NCBI GenBank assembly: GCA_965119685.1
Contig: OZ221971.1
Location: 186,001-250,000, forward strand
Origin: Merdibacter sp965119685
Lineage (GTDB): Bacteria; Bacillota_I; Bacilli_A; Erysipelotrichales; Erysipelotrichaceae
Length of the DNA stretch: 64,000 nt
Reading direction: 5' to 3'
Made by a program: the position numbers and the translations under genes. This document shows, piece after piece, positions 1 to 8,767 of the stretch. How positions within the stretch are numbered: position 1 is the first letter of the stretch; every line of letters starts with the position of its first letter. A model generated the notes under the pieces. The model was not told the DNA's origin and searched no databases. It saw only the letters and a program-made list of their open reading frames with translations.

Positions 1-1641
1 GAAATCTTCTATTTCCAGCAACAGCAGTTCACCTTTCCCGTGGACACCTCTATGAATGTAGAAATCGTCGGGAACAGAAAAGCGTTATCGACTGTCCGCA
101 ACAAGAAAAAAGAGCTGAAAGACTTGGACAACCACGCCTATCAGTCTGGAAGCGAAACCAGCTCAAACGTGGTGGACGCATTAGACAGCGTGGACGAGCT
201 GGAAACCGACCTCGACCAGAGCAAGGAAAGTATGTATAAACTTTCTTACGTTATCCGTGTGTCTGCTCCCGACCTTGACGAGCTGAAACGACGCTGTGAT
301 GAGGTCAAAGATTTTTACGACGATTTGAACGTCAAGCTGGTGCGACCCGCTGGGGATATGCTGGGGCTTCACTCTGAATTTCTTCCCGCCAGCAAGCGTT
401 ATATCAATGACTATGTGCAGTATGTGAAATCGGACTTTCTGGCGGGGCTTGGCTTTGGGGCGACACAACAGCTTGGCGAGAATACAGGTATCTATATCGG
501 CTATTCCGTGGACACGGGAAGAAACGTCTATTTACAGCCCTCTCTTGCTTCACAGGGTATCAAGGGGACAGTCACCAATGCTTTAGCTTCTGCCTTTGTC
601 GGTTCGCTGGGCGGTGGAAAGTCATTCTGCAACAATCTGATTGTCTATTATTCCGTTCTCTTTGGGGGACAGGCTGTCATTCTCGACCCTAAAAGCGAGC
701 GTGGCAACTGGAAAGAAACGCTCCCAGAGATAGCCCATGAAATCAATATCGTCAATCTTACCAGCGATAAGGAAAATGCTGGGCTTCTTGACCCGTTCGT
801 CATTATGAAGAATGTAAAAGACGCTGAAAGTCTGGCGATAGACATTCTCACATTCCTTACGGGGATTTCCTCTAGGGACGGCGAGAAGTTCCCTGTCCTT
901 AGAAAAGCGGTGCGAGCCGTGACCCAGAGCGATCAGCGAGGCTTGCTCCATGTGATAGACGAGCTACGCAGAGAGGACACGGCGATAGCCCGCAATATTG
1001 CCGACCATATCGACAGCTTTACGGACTATGACTTTGCACATCTGCTGTTCTCGGACGGTTCAGTGTCTAACGCTATCAGCTTGGACAATCAGCTCAATAT
1101 CATACAGGTGGCAGATTTGGTACTTCCCGACAAGGACACGACCTTTGAGGAATACACGACCATAGAACTGCTGTCCGTGGCTATGTTGATTGTTATTTCC
1201 ACCTTTGCCTTAGACTTCATTCATTCAGACCGCAGTATCTTTAAAATCGTGGATTTAGATGAAGCGTGGGCGTTCCTCAACGTGGCACAGGGAGAAACGC
1301 TCTCAAATAAGCTGGTGCGTGCGGGACGTGCTATGCAGGCGGGCGTGTACTTTGTCACGCAATCCTCTGGCGACGTGTCAAAGGAAAGTTTGAAAAACAA
1401 TATCGGCTTGAAGTTTGCCTTTAGAAGTACCGACATCAACGAGATAAAGCAGACCCTTGAATTTTTCGGTATCGACAAGGACGACGAGAACAACCAGAAA
1501 AGGCTTCGTGATTTGGAGAACGGACAATGCCTGCTTCAAGACTTGTACGGGCGTGTGGGCGTGGTGCAGATACACCCAGTCTTTGAGGAATTACTGCACG
1601 CCTTTGATACCAGACCGCCCGTGAAAAGAGAGGTGGAGTGA
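1..1641 (+). CDS. VirB4-like conjugation ATPase (Tn916 Orf16/TcpF), 5' part outside window
   Basis: This is the energising ATPase of the type IV secretion machine that moves the element between cells. The reading frame is open to base 1 without a stop, so the gene starts upstream; about 546 codons are present, against roughly 815 residues in Tn916 Orf16. A Walker A motif (GSLGGGKS) lies near base 605, followed by LDPKSERG and a Walker B-like stretch (KIVDLDEAW) near base 1245. A later VTQSSGDV segment is typical of the family. The last base overlaps the start of the next gene, as in Tn916. The protein is cytoplasmic and acts at the membrane. Confidence 0.93.
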   Translation, partial: EIFYFQQQQFTFPVDTSMNVEIVGNRKALSTVRNKKKELKDLDNHAYQSGSETSSNVVDALDSVDELETDLDQSKESMYKLSYVIRVSAPDLDELKRRCDEVKDFYDDLNVKLVRPAGDMLGLHSEFLPASKRYINDYVQYVKSDFLAGLGFGATQQLGENTGIYIGYSVDTGRNVYLQPSLASQGIKGTVTNALASAFVGSLGGGKSFCNNLIVYYSVLFGGQAVILDPKSERGNWKETLPEIAHEINIVNLTSDKENAGLLDPFVIMKNVKDAESLAIDILTFLTGISSRDGEKFPVLRKAVRAVTQSDQRGLLHVIDELRREDTAIARNIADHIDSFTDYDFAHLLFSDGSVSNAISLDNQLNIIQVADLVLPDKDTTFEEYTTIELLSVAMLIVISTFALDFIHSDRSIFKIVDLDEAWAFLNVAQGETLSNKLVRAGRAMQAGVYFVTQSSGDVSKESLKNNIGLKFAFRSTDINEIKQTLEFFGIDKDDENNQKRLRDLENGQCLLQDLYGRVGVVQIHPVFEELLHAFDTRPPVKREVE

Positions 1642-3824
1642 TGAAAGATAGGATAAAGGGGCTTCTGACAAAAAAGAAGCTCTTTCGTTTTTTCAAGATA
1701 GCTGTGATTGTGGTACTGACGACCATTGCCCTGCTCTCCCTATTGGGGACGGTGGCACACGCTTCTGGGCTGGTAGATGATACCGTCAATGCGGACAACC
1801 TGTATTCACAGTACCCGCTGGAGAACTACCAGCTTGACTTCTATGTGGACAATAGCTGGGGCTGGCTTCCGTGGAACTGGCTGGACGGTATCGGAAAGAG
1901 CGTGCAGTATGGGCTTTACTGTATCACCAACTTTATCTGGACTATCAGCCTGTATCTAAGCAACGCCACGGGGTACGTCGTCCAGCAGGCGTATAAGCTG
2001 GACTTCATCAACGACATGGCAGACAGTATCGGGAAAAGCATACAGACCCTAGCGGGCGTAACGGAAAATGGCTTTGGAAGTACGGGCTTCTATGTGGGCT
2101 TCCTGCTTCTCATTATCCTTATCGTGGGTATCTATGTTGCCTACACGGGACTTATCAAGCGAGAAACCAGCAAGGCACTCCACGCTGTTATCAACTTCGT
2201 TGTGGTGTTTATCGTGTCCGCTTCCTTTATCGCCTACGCTCCCGACTATATCAAGAAGATAAACGATTTTTCCAGTGATATAAGCACCGCTTCTCTGGAT
2301 TTGGGAACAAAAATCATGCTCCCCGACAGCGACAGTCAAGGAAAAGACAGCGTGGACTTGATAAGGGACAGCCTGTTCTCCATACAGGTACAACAGCCGT
2401 GGCTACTTCTGCAATTTGGCAACAGCGATATAGAGGAAATCGGGGCTGACCGTGTGGAAGCTCTGGTATCGGTCAGCCCGTCAGCAGACGACGGGGCGAC
2501 CCGTGAGGACGTGGTGAAAACGGAAATCGAGGATAACGACAATGACAATCTGACGATACCGCAGGTCATCAACCGTCTGGGAATGGTGTTCTTCCTGCTC
2601 ATCTTCAATCTGGGGATAACGATATTCGTATTCCTGCTCACAGGCATGATGATATTCTCCCAGATACTATTTATCATTTTTGCTATGTTCCTGCCTATCA
2701 GCTTCCTGCTCTCCATGATACCCAGCTATGAGAATATGGCGAAACAGGCAATCGTGCGAGTGTTCAATACGATTATGACAAGGGCGGGGATAACGCTCAT
2801 TGTCACGGTGGCTTTCAGTATTTCCAGTATGTTCTACAACATATCCACCGATTACCCGTTTTTTATGATTGCGTTCTTACAGATAGTCTGCTTTGCGGGT
2901 ATCTACATGAAGCTGGGCGACCTTATGAGTATGTTCAGTTTAAATGCTGGGGACAGCCAGAGCATGGGACGCAGGATATTCCGTCGCCCTTATCTGTTCA
3001 TGCGACACAGGGCTAGGCGTATGGAACACCGTATCGCAAGGGCGGTTGGAAAAGGAAGTATGGTTGGAGCTGGAACAGGGGCTATGGCGGGAGCGGTTCT
3101 TTCTTCTGCTGGGAATAAACAGTCCCATGCCGGCACGACCCGCAAGCGTGACAATACTTCTTTTGGAAGCCGAGCTGGTTCAGCGGTAGGTGCGGTGCTT
3201 GATACGAAAAACAAGGTCAAAGACAAGGCAACGGCTGTCAAGGAGAATATCAAGGATATGCCGACCCAGACTGCCTATGCTGTACACTCCGCAAAGGAAA
3301 AGGCAAAATCCAGTGTTTCCGACTTCAAGCGTGGCATTGTGCAGGGGCAGGAAACCAGACAAAGCGAGCGTGCCGACAAGCTCCAACAGCATAGACAGAA
3401 TATCGCTGATAAGCGTATGGAACTTCAAAAGGCACAGGAAGCAAAGCAGGCTGGAAGAAAAACGGACGGATCAGCGACAACAGGAGCTACCCGTCCCCAT
3501 GATAGACCTGTCACCGCTTCTCCTGCTTCAAAGACAGACACAGGAAAAGCACAGGAAATCAAGCGTTCTGTCACGACCGACAAGGTACATACCGAGCCGA
3601 CCACGCCACAGCCTGTCAAGGAGCGTCCGCTTGCTTCTGGTACAGAAAAGAAAACTTCTGTCCCTGTATCACAGCCACAGGGACAGCGACAGACCGTAAG
3701 ACGTACCGTGGAGCAGACAAGCAAGACAGAGCGTACTCTTTCCAGCCAGCAGAAACAGACGAATTACCAGAAAAATCAACAGACCGTGAAGAAAACCACC
3801 ACAAAGAAAGGACGTAGGAAATGA
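1641..3824 (+). CDS. VirB6-like conjugation membrane protein (Tn916 Orf15)
   Basis: A polytopic membrane component of the mating channel. The 727-residue protein starts with a basic segment and a hydrophobic helix, has several more helices up to about residue 440, and ends in a long charged, Gln/Lys/Thr-rich cytoplasmic tail of about 280 residues with little predicted structure. Tn916 Orf15 has the same size and layout. I chose the ATG at 1641 over the GTG at 1638 because GGTGGAG lies at a good distance and the ATG overlaps the preceding stop. The gene is translationally linked to both neighbours: its own stop overlaps the next ATG. Confidence 0.9.
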   Translation: MKDRIKGLLTKKKLFRFFKIAVIVVLTTIALLSLLGTVAHASGLVDDTVNADNLYSQYPLENYQLDFYVDNSWGWLPWNWLDGIGKSVQYGLYCITNFIWTISLYLSNATGYVVQQAYKLDFINDMADSIGKSIQTLAGVTENGFGSTGFYVGFLLLIILIVGIYVAYTGLIKRETSKALHAVINFVVVFIVSASFIAYAPDYIKKINDFSSDISTASLDLGTKIMLPDSDSQGKDSVDLIRDSLFSIQVQQPWLLLQFGNSDIEEIGADRVEALVSVSPSADDGATREDVVKTEIEDNDNDNLTIPQVINRLGMVFFLLIFNLGITIFVFLLTGMMIFSQILFIIFAMFLPISFLLSMIPSYENMAKQAIVRVFNTIMTRAGITLIVTVAFSISSMFYNISTDYPFFMIAFLQIVCFAGIYMKLGDLMSMFSLNAGDSQSMGRRIFRRPYLFMRHRARRMEHRIARAVGKGSMVGAGTGAMAGAVLSSAGNKQSHAGTTRKRDNTSFGSRAGSAVGAVLDTKNKVKDKATAVKENIKDMPTQTAYAVHSAKEKAKSSVSDFKRGIVQGQETRQSERADKLQQHRQNIADKRMELQKAQEAKQAGRKTDGSATTGATRPHDRPVTASPASKTDTGKAQEIKRSVTTDKVHTEPTTPQPVKERPLASGTEKKTSVPVSQPQGQRQTVRRTVEQTSKTERTLSSQQKQTNYQKNQQTVKKTTTKKGRRK

Positions 3825-4828
3825 AACTAAGACATCTCGCCATTATCGGCAGTCTGTTTCCATTCCTTATTGCGATAGTGCTTTTCTTTGGTGTCCTTAT
3901 CAGTGCCGAGGACGATGACGGGGGCGGTGGTTCTTCCTCATGGGTAACGGGCATGAACCTGTCCGCAGAGGTCTTGAAACATCAGCCTATGGTGGAGAAA
4001 TACGCAAAGGAATACGGCATATCCGAGTACGTCCCCTATCTGCTGGCAATCATACAGGTGGAAAGTGGCGGGACAGCCGAGGATGTTATGCAGAGTTCCG
4101 AGAGCATGGGCTTACCACCTAATTCCCTTGATACGGAAAGCTCAATCAAGCAGGGGTGCAAGTATTTTGCGTCCCTGCTTTCTTCAGCAGAAAATCAAGG
4201 CATAGAGGATATAAACGTCGTGGTGCAGTCCTATAACTATGGCGGTGGCTATATCGACTATGTGGCTAAGAACGGAAAAAAGCACAGCTTCACGCTGGCA
4301 GAGAATTTCGCCCGTGATAAATCTGGCGGGAAGAAAGTCACCTACACAAACCCTATCGCTGTCGCACGCAATGGTGGCTGGCGTTACGGGTACGGGAATA
4401 TGTTCTATGTGGAGCTTGTCAGCCAGTATCTTACTGTCAGTCAAGTATCGGGCGAGCTGGCACAGAAGATAATGAATGAAGCTCTGAAATATCAAGGCTG
4501 GGACTATGTGTACGGCGGGAGCAATCCTAACACTTCTTTTGACTGTTCGGGGCTGGTTCAATGGTGCTATGGCAAGGCGGGTATCAATCTGCCGAGAACG
4601 GCACAGGCACAGTATGACGCTACCCAGCATATCCCGCTTTCACAGGCACAGGCTGGGGATTTGGTGTTCTTCCACAGTACCTACAATGCGGGAACGTATG
4701 TAACCCACGTCGGTATCTATGTGGGAAATAACCAGATGTACCACGCTGGCGACCCGATAGGCTACGCTGACCTTACAAGCTCCTACTGGCAACAGCACCT
4801 TATCGGAGCTGGCAGAATTAAGCAATAG
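3821..4828 (+). CDS. bifunctional cell-wall hydrolase of conjugation (Tn916 Orf14/TcpG, NlpC/P60)
   Basis: It opens peptidoglycan locally so that the mating channel can cross the wall. The 335-residue protein has an N-terminal membrane anchor (about residues 5-28). A lysozyme/transglycosylase-like domain follows, with LLAIIQVESGG carrying the catalytic Glu. The C-terminal NlpC/P60 peptidase domain has its Cys in FDCSGLVQW, a His in THVGIYVG and a second His in MYHAGD. Length and domain order match Tn916 Orf14 (333 residues). The start overlaps the previous stop by four bases. Confidence 0.94.
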   Translation: MKLRHLAIIGSLFPFLIAIVLFFGVLISAEDDDGGGGSSSWVTGMNLSAEVLKHQPMVEKYAKEYGISEYVPYLLAIIQVESGGTAEDVMQSSESMGLPPNSLDTESSIKQGCKYFASLLSSAENQGIEDINVVVQSYNYGGGYIDYVAKNGKKHSFTLAENFARDKSGGKKVTYTNPIAVARNGGWRYGYGNMFYVELVSQYLTVSQVSGELAQKIMNEALKYQGWDYVYGGSNPNTSFDCSGLVQWCYGKAGINLPRTAQAQYDATQHIPLSQAQAGDLVFFHSTYNAGTYVTHVGIYVGNNQMYHAGDPIGYADLTSSYWQQHLIGAGRIKQ

Positions 4829-4843
4829 AAAGGAATGGAAATC

Positions 4844-5737
4844 ATGTTCAAGAAGAAAGAAAAACCGATAAAGGAAAAGAAAGTCCGTACTATGAAAGTG
4901 GGGACGCATAAGAAGTCCGTCATTGCCCTCTGGGTGGTGCTTATCGCAAGCGTGAGCTTTGGTGTGTATAAGAATTTTACGGCTATCGACCAGCACACCA
5001 CACATGAGATAGAAACCATACAGCTCCGCTTGAATGACACCAACGGCATAGAAAATTTCGTTAAGAACTTTGCGAAGTCCTATTACACATGGAGCAACAG
5101 CAAGGAAGCAATCGAAGCAAGGACACAGGCTATCAGTGCCTATCTGACACAGGAATTGCAGGATTTGAATGTTGATACTGTGAGAACGGATATACCGACC
5201 AGCTCCACAGTCACGGACGTACTTATCTGGGACGTGGAACAGTCTGAGGAGAACGCTTTTACTGTTACCTACGAAGTAGATCAGCAGATAAAAGAGGGCG
5301 ACCAGACAAGGAATGTATCTGAAACCTATACCGTGACCGTTCATGTAGACGCTGACGGGGATATGGTGATTATCCAGAACCCGACTCTTGCCCCAGCTAT
5401 GGAAAAATCCGGTTATGAACCAAAGGCACAGGAAGCAGACAACAGTGTGGACGCTGACACGATAAATGACGCTACGGCGTTTCTGGAAACATTCTTCAAG
5501 CTGTACCCTACCGCAACGGACAAGGAGCTTGCCTACTATGTAGAGGGAAATGCCCTTGAACCGATAGGCGGGGACTATCTCTACTCCGAGCTTGTCAATC
5601 CTGTATTTACGGCTGACGGCGATAATGTGGAAGTAAGTGTTGCGGTGAAGTTCATTGATAATCAGACAAAGGCGACACAGGTATCACAGTATGAGCTGAC
5701 GCTTCATAAGGATAGCAACTGGAAGATTGTAGGATAA
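4844..5737 (+). CDS. TcpC-like conjugation protein (Tn916 Orf13, VirB8-like)
   Basis: A bitopic scaffold protein of the mating channel. The 297-residue protein has a very basic cytoplasmic N-terminus (MFKKKEKPIKEKK), one membrane helix around residues 26-43, and an extracellular part with two NTF2-like domains as in TcpC. An ATG at 4835 is in frame, but it is only one base from the AAAGGA ribosome binding site. The ATG at 4844 has proper spacing and is preferred. It is the last conjugation gene before the cargo and is followed by a terminator. Confidence 0.9.
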   Translation: MFKKKEKPIKEKKVRTMKVGTHKKSVIALWVVLIASVSFGVYKNFTAIDQHTTHEIETIQLRLNDTNGIENFVKNFAKSYYTWSNSKEAIEARTQAISAYLTQELQDLNVDTVRTDIPTSSTVTDVLIWDVEQSEENAFTVTYEVDQQIKEGDQTRNVSETYTVTVHVDADGDMVIIQNPTLAPAMEKSGYEPKAQEADNSVDADTINDATAFLETFFKLYPTATDKELAYYVEGNALEPIGGDYLYSELVNPVFTADGDNVEVSVAVKFIDNQTKATQVSQYELTLHKDSNWKIVG

Positions 5738-5742
5738 ATATC

Positions 5743-5784
5743 GAAAGCGTGCATTTCTACGTTGATATGCACGTTTTCTTTTTT
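5743..5784 (+). terminator. terminator after the conjugation operon
   Basis: An inverted repeat (GAAAGCGTGCAT / ATGCACGTTTTC, one G-U pair) is followed by a run of T. It separates the conjugation genes from the tetR cassette. Confidence 0.8.
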
Positions 5785-5805
5785 GATAATCTGCATTTTC
5801 TTTTC

Positions 5806-5834
5806 TTGATTTTTGTACACTTCAATGATAAAAT
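5806..5834 (+). promoter_or_regulatory. sigma-A promoter of tetR
   Basis: The -35 box is TTGATT (5806-5811), the spacer is 17 bases, and the -10 box is TAAAAT (5829-5834). The palindrome at 5838 lies directly over the expected transcription start, so bound repressor would block this promoter. Confidence 0.75.
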
Positions 5835-5837
5835 GAG

Positions 5838-5851
5838 TGCAAGCACTTGCA
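5838..5851. promoter_or_regulatory. putative TetR operator O1
   Basis: A perfect palindrome with half-sites TGCAAG and CTTGCA separated by two bases. It sits between the -10 box and the tetR ribosome binding site. Its core GCAAGCACTTGC matches GCAAGTACTCGC in front of ilvB, so one regulator probably binds both. Confidence 0.7.
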
Positions 5852-5863
5852 TGGAGGTGTATT

Positions 5864-6442
5864 ATGGACGAAACAAGCCAAAAAATAATAGACGCAACAA
5901 TGGCATTAATTCGAGATAAAGGATATGTAGCCACAACAACGAAAGATATAGCACGAAAAGCTGGTGTAAATGAATGTACTTTATTTCGGAAATTTAAAAA
6001 CAAAAAAGATATTGTCTTAAATGGTGTAGCACAAGAAAAATGGAGAGGAAATGTTACACCAGAAATTTTTCAAAATGTCACATGGGACTTAGAACATGAT
6101 TTAGAAATGTTCATGAGTATATACATGGAAAAAATGACACCCGATTTTGTGAATTTGTCTATTGGGTTAAGGGCGCCACAACTTTATGATGAAACTGCTT
6201 CTTTAATAATGAAAGTACCTCAATCTTTCTTGTCAGCATTAATTGATTATTTTCACAAAATGGAAGAAAGAGGAAAGTTGCCTCACTTAGATTTTGAATG
6301 TTTAGCGCTGACTTTTTTTTCAGCAACTTTCGGATATACTTTCCTGAGAGCTTCCTTTGATGATAAGCTAACAGTAGTAAAGCAGAATGATTTTATAAAG
6401 AGTAGTGTTAAAACATTTTGCAGAGGAATATCACAACTATAA
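5864..6442 (+). CDS. TetR/AcrR-family transcriptional regulator of the ilv cargo
   Basis: A DNA-binding repressor that probably controls itself and the acetolactate synthase genes downstream. The 192-residue protein has an N-terminal TetR helix-turn-helix (residues about 8-55: IIDATMALIRDKGY, TTTKDIARKAGVN, TLFRKFKNKKDI). The all-helical C-terminal ligand domain gives no family name. The start at 5864 follows GGAGGTG; an in-frame start at 5837 would lie inside the operator. Base composition is strongly AT-rich, like the ilv genes and unlike the conjugation genes. The inducer is unknown. TetR proteins usually sense small molecules, which suggests the cargo responds to a compound rather than to starvation. 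Confidence 0.9.
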   Translation: MDETSQKIIDATMALIRDKGYVATTTKDIARKAGVNECTLFRKFKNKKDIVLNGVAQEKWRGNVTPEIFQNVTWDLEHDLEMFMSIYMEKMTPDFVNLSIGLRAPQLYDETASLIMKVPQSFLSALIDYFHKMEERGKLPHLDFECLALTFFSATFGYTFLRASFDDKLTVVKQNDFIKSSVKTFCRGISQL

Positions 6443-6480
6443 TTTTTTTAGGTACTATGATTTCATAGTACCTAAAAAAA
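6443..6480. terminator. perfect bidirectional hairpin between tetR and ilvB
   Basis: A perfect 17-bp inverted repeat (outer T7/A7, inner AGGTACTATG / CATAGTACCT) with a 4-base loop. It should stop transcription in both directions. That implies ilvBN either has its own promoter in the short stretch 6481-6528 or depends on read-through. Confidence 0.85.
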
Positions 6481-6494
6481 CAATCTCTATGCAA

Positions 6495-6506
6495 GCAAGT
6501 ACTCGC
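6495..6506. promoter_or_regulatory. putative TetR operator O2 upstream of ilvB
   Basis: GCAAGTACTCGC is a near-palindrome that matches O1 (GCAAGCACTTGC) at 10 of 12 positions. It lies 22 bases before the ilvB start, just upstream of the AAGGAGG ribosome binding site. Confidence 0.6.
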
Positions 6507-6528
6507 AAACAATAAGGAGGAATATTAT

Positions 6529-8262
6529 ATGCAGATATCTGGAGCAGAATTATTTGTCAAAGCACTAAAAAAAGAAAAAGTTGATGTTTTATTTGCTTAT
6601 CCCGGAGGACAAGCAATCGATTTATTTAATGCTTTATATGGAGAAAAAGAAATAGAAGTTATTTTACCACGTCACGAGCAAGGTTTAGCTCATATGGCTG
6701 ACGGTTATGCTCGTTCTACTGGAAAGGTCGGGGTATGTTTAGTAACAAGTGGTCCGGGAGCTACAAATCTTGTGACGGGTATAGCTACTGCAAATTATGA
6801 TAGCGTACCATTAGTTTGTTTTACTGGTCAAGTTCCTACACATCTTATTGGGAATGACGCTTTTCAAGAAGTTGATATTGTAGGTATTACTCGAAGTATT
6901 AGCAAATATGCCATTACAGTAAGAAAACGTGAAGAGTTGGCAAAAGTAATAAAAAAAGCATTTTATATTGCCAAAACAGGAAAACCGGGTGTAGTAGTTG
7001 TTGATATACCTAAAGATATACAACAAGCACTTGGTAGTGACGATTATCCAACAGAGATAAGTGTTCGAGGATATAAACCTAATACTTCAGTGCATATAGG
7101 ACAAATGAAAAAAGCATGGGAAATTTTAAAAAATGCCAATAAACCTGTTTTTTTAATAGGTGGCGGTGTAAATATAGCCCATGCAGGGGCTGAATTAACA
7201 AAACTTGTTGAATTAACTGGGGTTCCTGTTGTTACAACGATAATGGGAAAAGGGGCAATTCCAACTACACATAAACTATATATTGGTAATATTGGTATTC
7301 ACGGAAATTATGCGTCAAATCATGCAATTTGTGACTGTGATGTTCTTTTTTCAATTGGAACTAGGTTTAATGATCGTATTACAGGAAATATAGAAAATTT
7401 TGCTCCTAATGCTAAAATAATTCACATAGACATTGATACTTCCTCAATTTCTAGAAATATAGAAGTTGATATTCCAATAGTAGCTGATGCTAAAAATGCC
7501 ATAACTGATTTGTATAAAATGGCTACTCCTTTAGATATTAAAGAATGGATAAAACAGATTTTAGAATGGAAGAAATCTTATCCTCTATGTATGAAAAACG
7601 ACAGTTTAACACCACAAATGATTATACAGCATATTAATGAAATATTTGATGAAGCTATCATTGCTACTGATGTAGGGCAAAATCAATTATGGACTACACA
7701 GTTCCTTGAACTCAATCAACAAAAGCAAATGCTAACATCTGGAGGCTTAGGCACAATGGGTTATGGTTTACCTGCTTCAATTGGTGCAAAAATAGGAAAT
7801 CCAGATAAAGATGTCATTGTAATTTCTGGAGACGGGGGTATGCAGATGAACATTCAAGAACTAGCTACGGCTGTTGTAAATGAGTTGCCTATTACCATAT
7901 GCATATTTAATAATGGATATTTAGGTAATGTTAGACAATGGCAAGAAATGTTCTATGATAAGCGATACGCTTATACATGTATGCGTTATCGAAAAGGTTG
8001 TAATATTGCTTGCAATACTCCTAATAAATGTTGCCCAGAATTTATACCCGATTTTATAAAATTAGCTGAAAGTTATGGCGCAAAAGGTATTCGTATTACA
8101 GAAAGCAAGGAAATAGAAAATGCCTTATTAGAAGCAAAAAGAAATACGAAAACACCTACCATTATTGAATTTATCATAGGAAGAGAAGTTAATGTTATGC
8201 CTATTGTCCAACCCGGTCAACCATTAGATAGTATGATATTGGAGGGAGAAGAAAATAAATGA
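6529..8262 (+). CDS. ilvB: acetolactate synthase, large (catalytic) subunit
   Basis: A thiamine diphosphate enzyme that condenses two pyruvates to 2-acetolactate (or pyruvate with 2-ketobutyrate), the first step to valine, leucine and isoleucine; 2-acetolactate also leads to acetoin. The 577 residues hold all three domains. The N-terminal pyrimidine-binding domain has the catalytic Glu in LPRHEQGLAHMADGYAR. A central FAD/Rossmann-like domain follows, and the C-terminal domain has the diphosphate motif GDGGMQMN...NN. The full length and intact motifs suggest an active enzyme. A Cys-rich insertion lies at residues about 484-502 (five Cys). The gene overlaps the small subunit by four bases. It is AT-rich against the element backbone, so acquired cargo. 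Confidence 0.95.
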   Translation: MQISGAELFVKALKKEKVDVLFAYPGGQAIDLFNALYGEKEIEVILPRHEQGLAHMADGYARSTGKVGVCLVTSGPGATNLVTGIATANYDSVPLVCFTGQVPTHLIGNDAFQEVDIVGITRSISKYAITVRKREELAKVIKKAFYIAKTGKPGVVVVDIPKDIQQALGSDDYPTEISVRGYKPNTSVHIGQMKKAWEILKNANKPVFLIGGGVNIAHAGAELTKLVELTGVPVVTTIMGKGAIPTTHKLYIGNIGIHGNYASNHAICDCDVLFSIGTRFNDRITGNIENFAPNAKIIHIDIDTSSISRNIEVDIPIVADAKNAITDLYKMATPLDIKEWIKQILEWKKSYPLCMKNDSLTPQMIIQHINEIFDEAIIATDVGQNQLWTTQFLELNQQKQMLTSGGLGTMGYGLPASIGAKIGNPDKDVIVISGDGGMQMNIQELATAVVNELPITICIFNNGYLGNVRQWQEMFYDKRYAYTCMRYRKGCNIACNTPNKCCPEFIPDFIKLAESYGAKGIRITESKEIENALLEAKRNTKTPTIIEFIIGREVNVMPIVQPGQPLDSMILEGEENK

Positions 8263-8759
8263 AGAAAAGATGGATATGTTTATTTGTTGAAAATGAAATA
8301 GGTGTATTAGCTCGAATTGCCGGACTGTTTTCTGGAAAATCATATAACTTAAATAGTTTGACCGTGGGAGCAACAGAAGATACTTCTATTTCTCGTATGA
8401 CAATTAGCTTAACAAGCGACGATAAAACATTTGAGCAAATAAAAAAGCAACTTAATAGAAGTGTGGAAGTAATTAAAGTTGTAGATTATACAGATATTCC
8501 TATTCATATGAAAGAAATTTTATTTATACAAATTAATAATTGTTCGGATAATGATAAAACAGAAATAAATAGACTAGCAAATATTTTTTCGGTTTCTGTT
8601 ATTGATTATAACTTTTCATCAATTTTACTTCAATGTACGCAAACAGAATATAAGAACAATGCTTTGATTTCCTTATTGAAGAAAAAATTCTTAAACAGAA
8701 TAGAAATTACTAGAGGTGGGAGTGTTGCTGTTGAAGCAATCGGAATATCTGAAAGATAA
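8259..8759 (+). CDS. ilvN: acetolactate synthase, small regulatory subunit
   Basis: It activates the large subunit and normally makes it sensitive to valine. The 166-residue protein has an N-terminal ACT domain (WICLFVENEIGVLARIAGLF, then YNLNSLTVGATED) and a C-terminal small-subunit domain. The length is normal for IlvH/IlvN (about 160). The ATGA overlap with ilvB shows translational coupling and equal production. With ilvB it forms a complete holoenzyme, so the cargo is not a fragment. Confidence 0.93.
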   Translation: MKKRWICLFVENEIGVLARIAGLFSGKSYNLNSLTVGATEDTSISRMTISLTSDDKTFEQIKKQLNRSVEVIKVVDYTDIPIHMKEILFIQINNCSDNDKTEINRLANIFSVSVIDYNFSSILLQCTQTEYKNNALISLLKKKFLNRIEITRGGSVAVEAIGISER

Positions 8760-8767
8760 TATTTATT

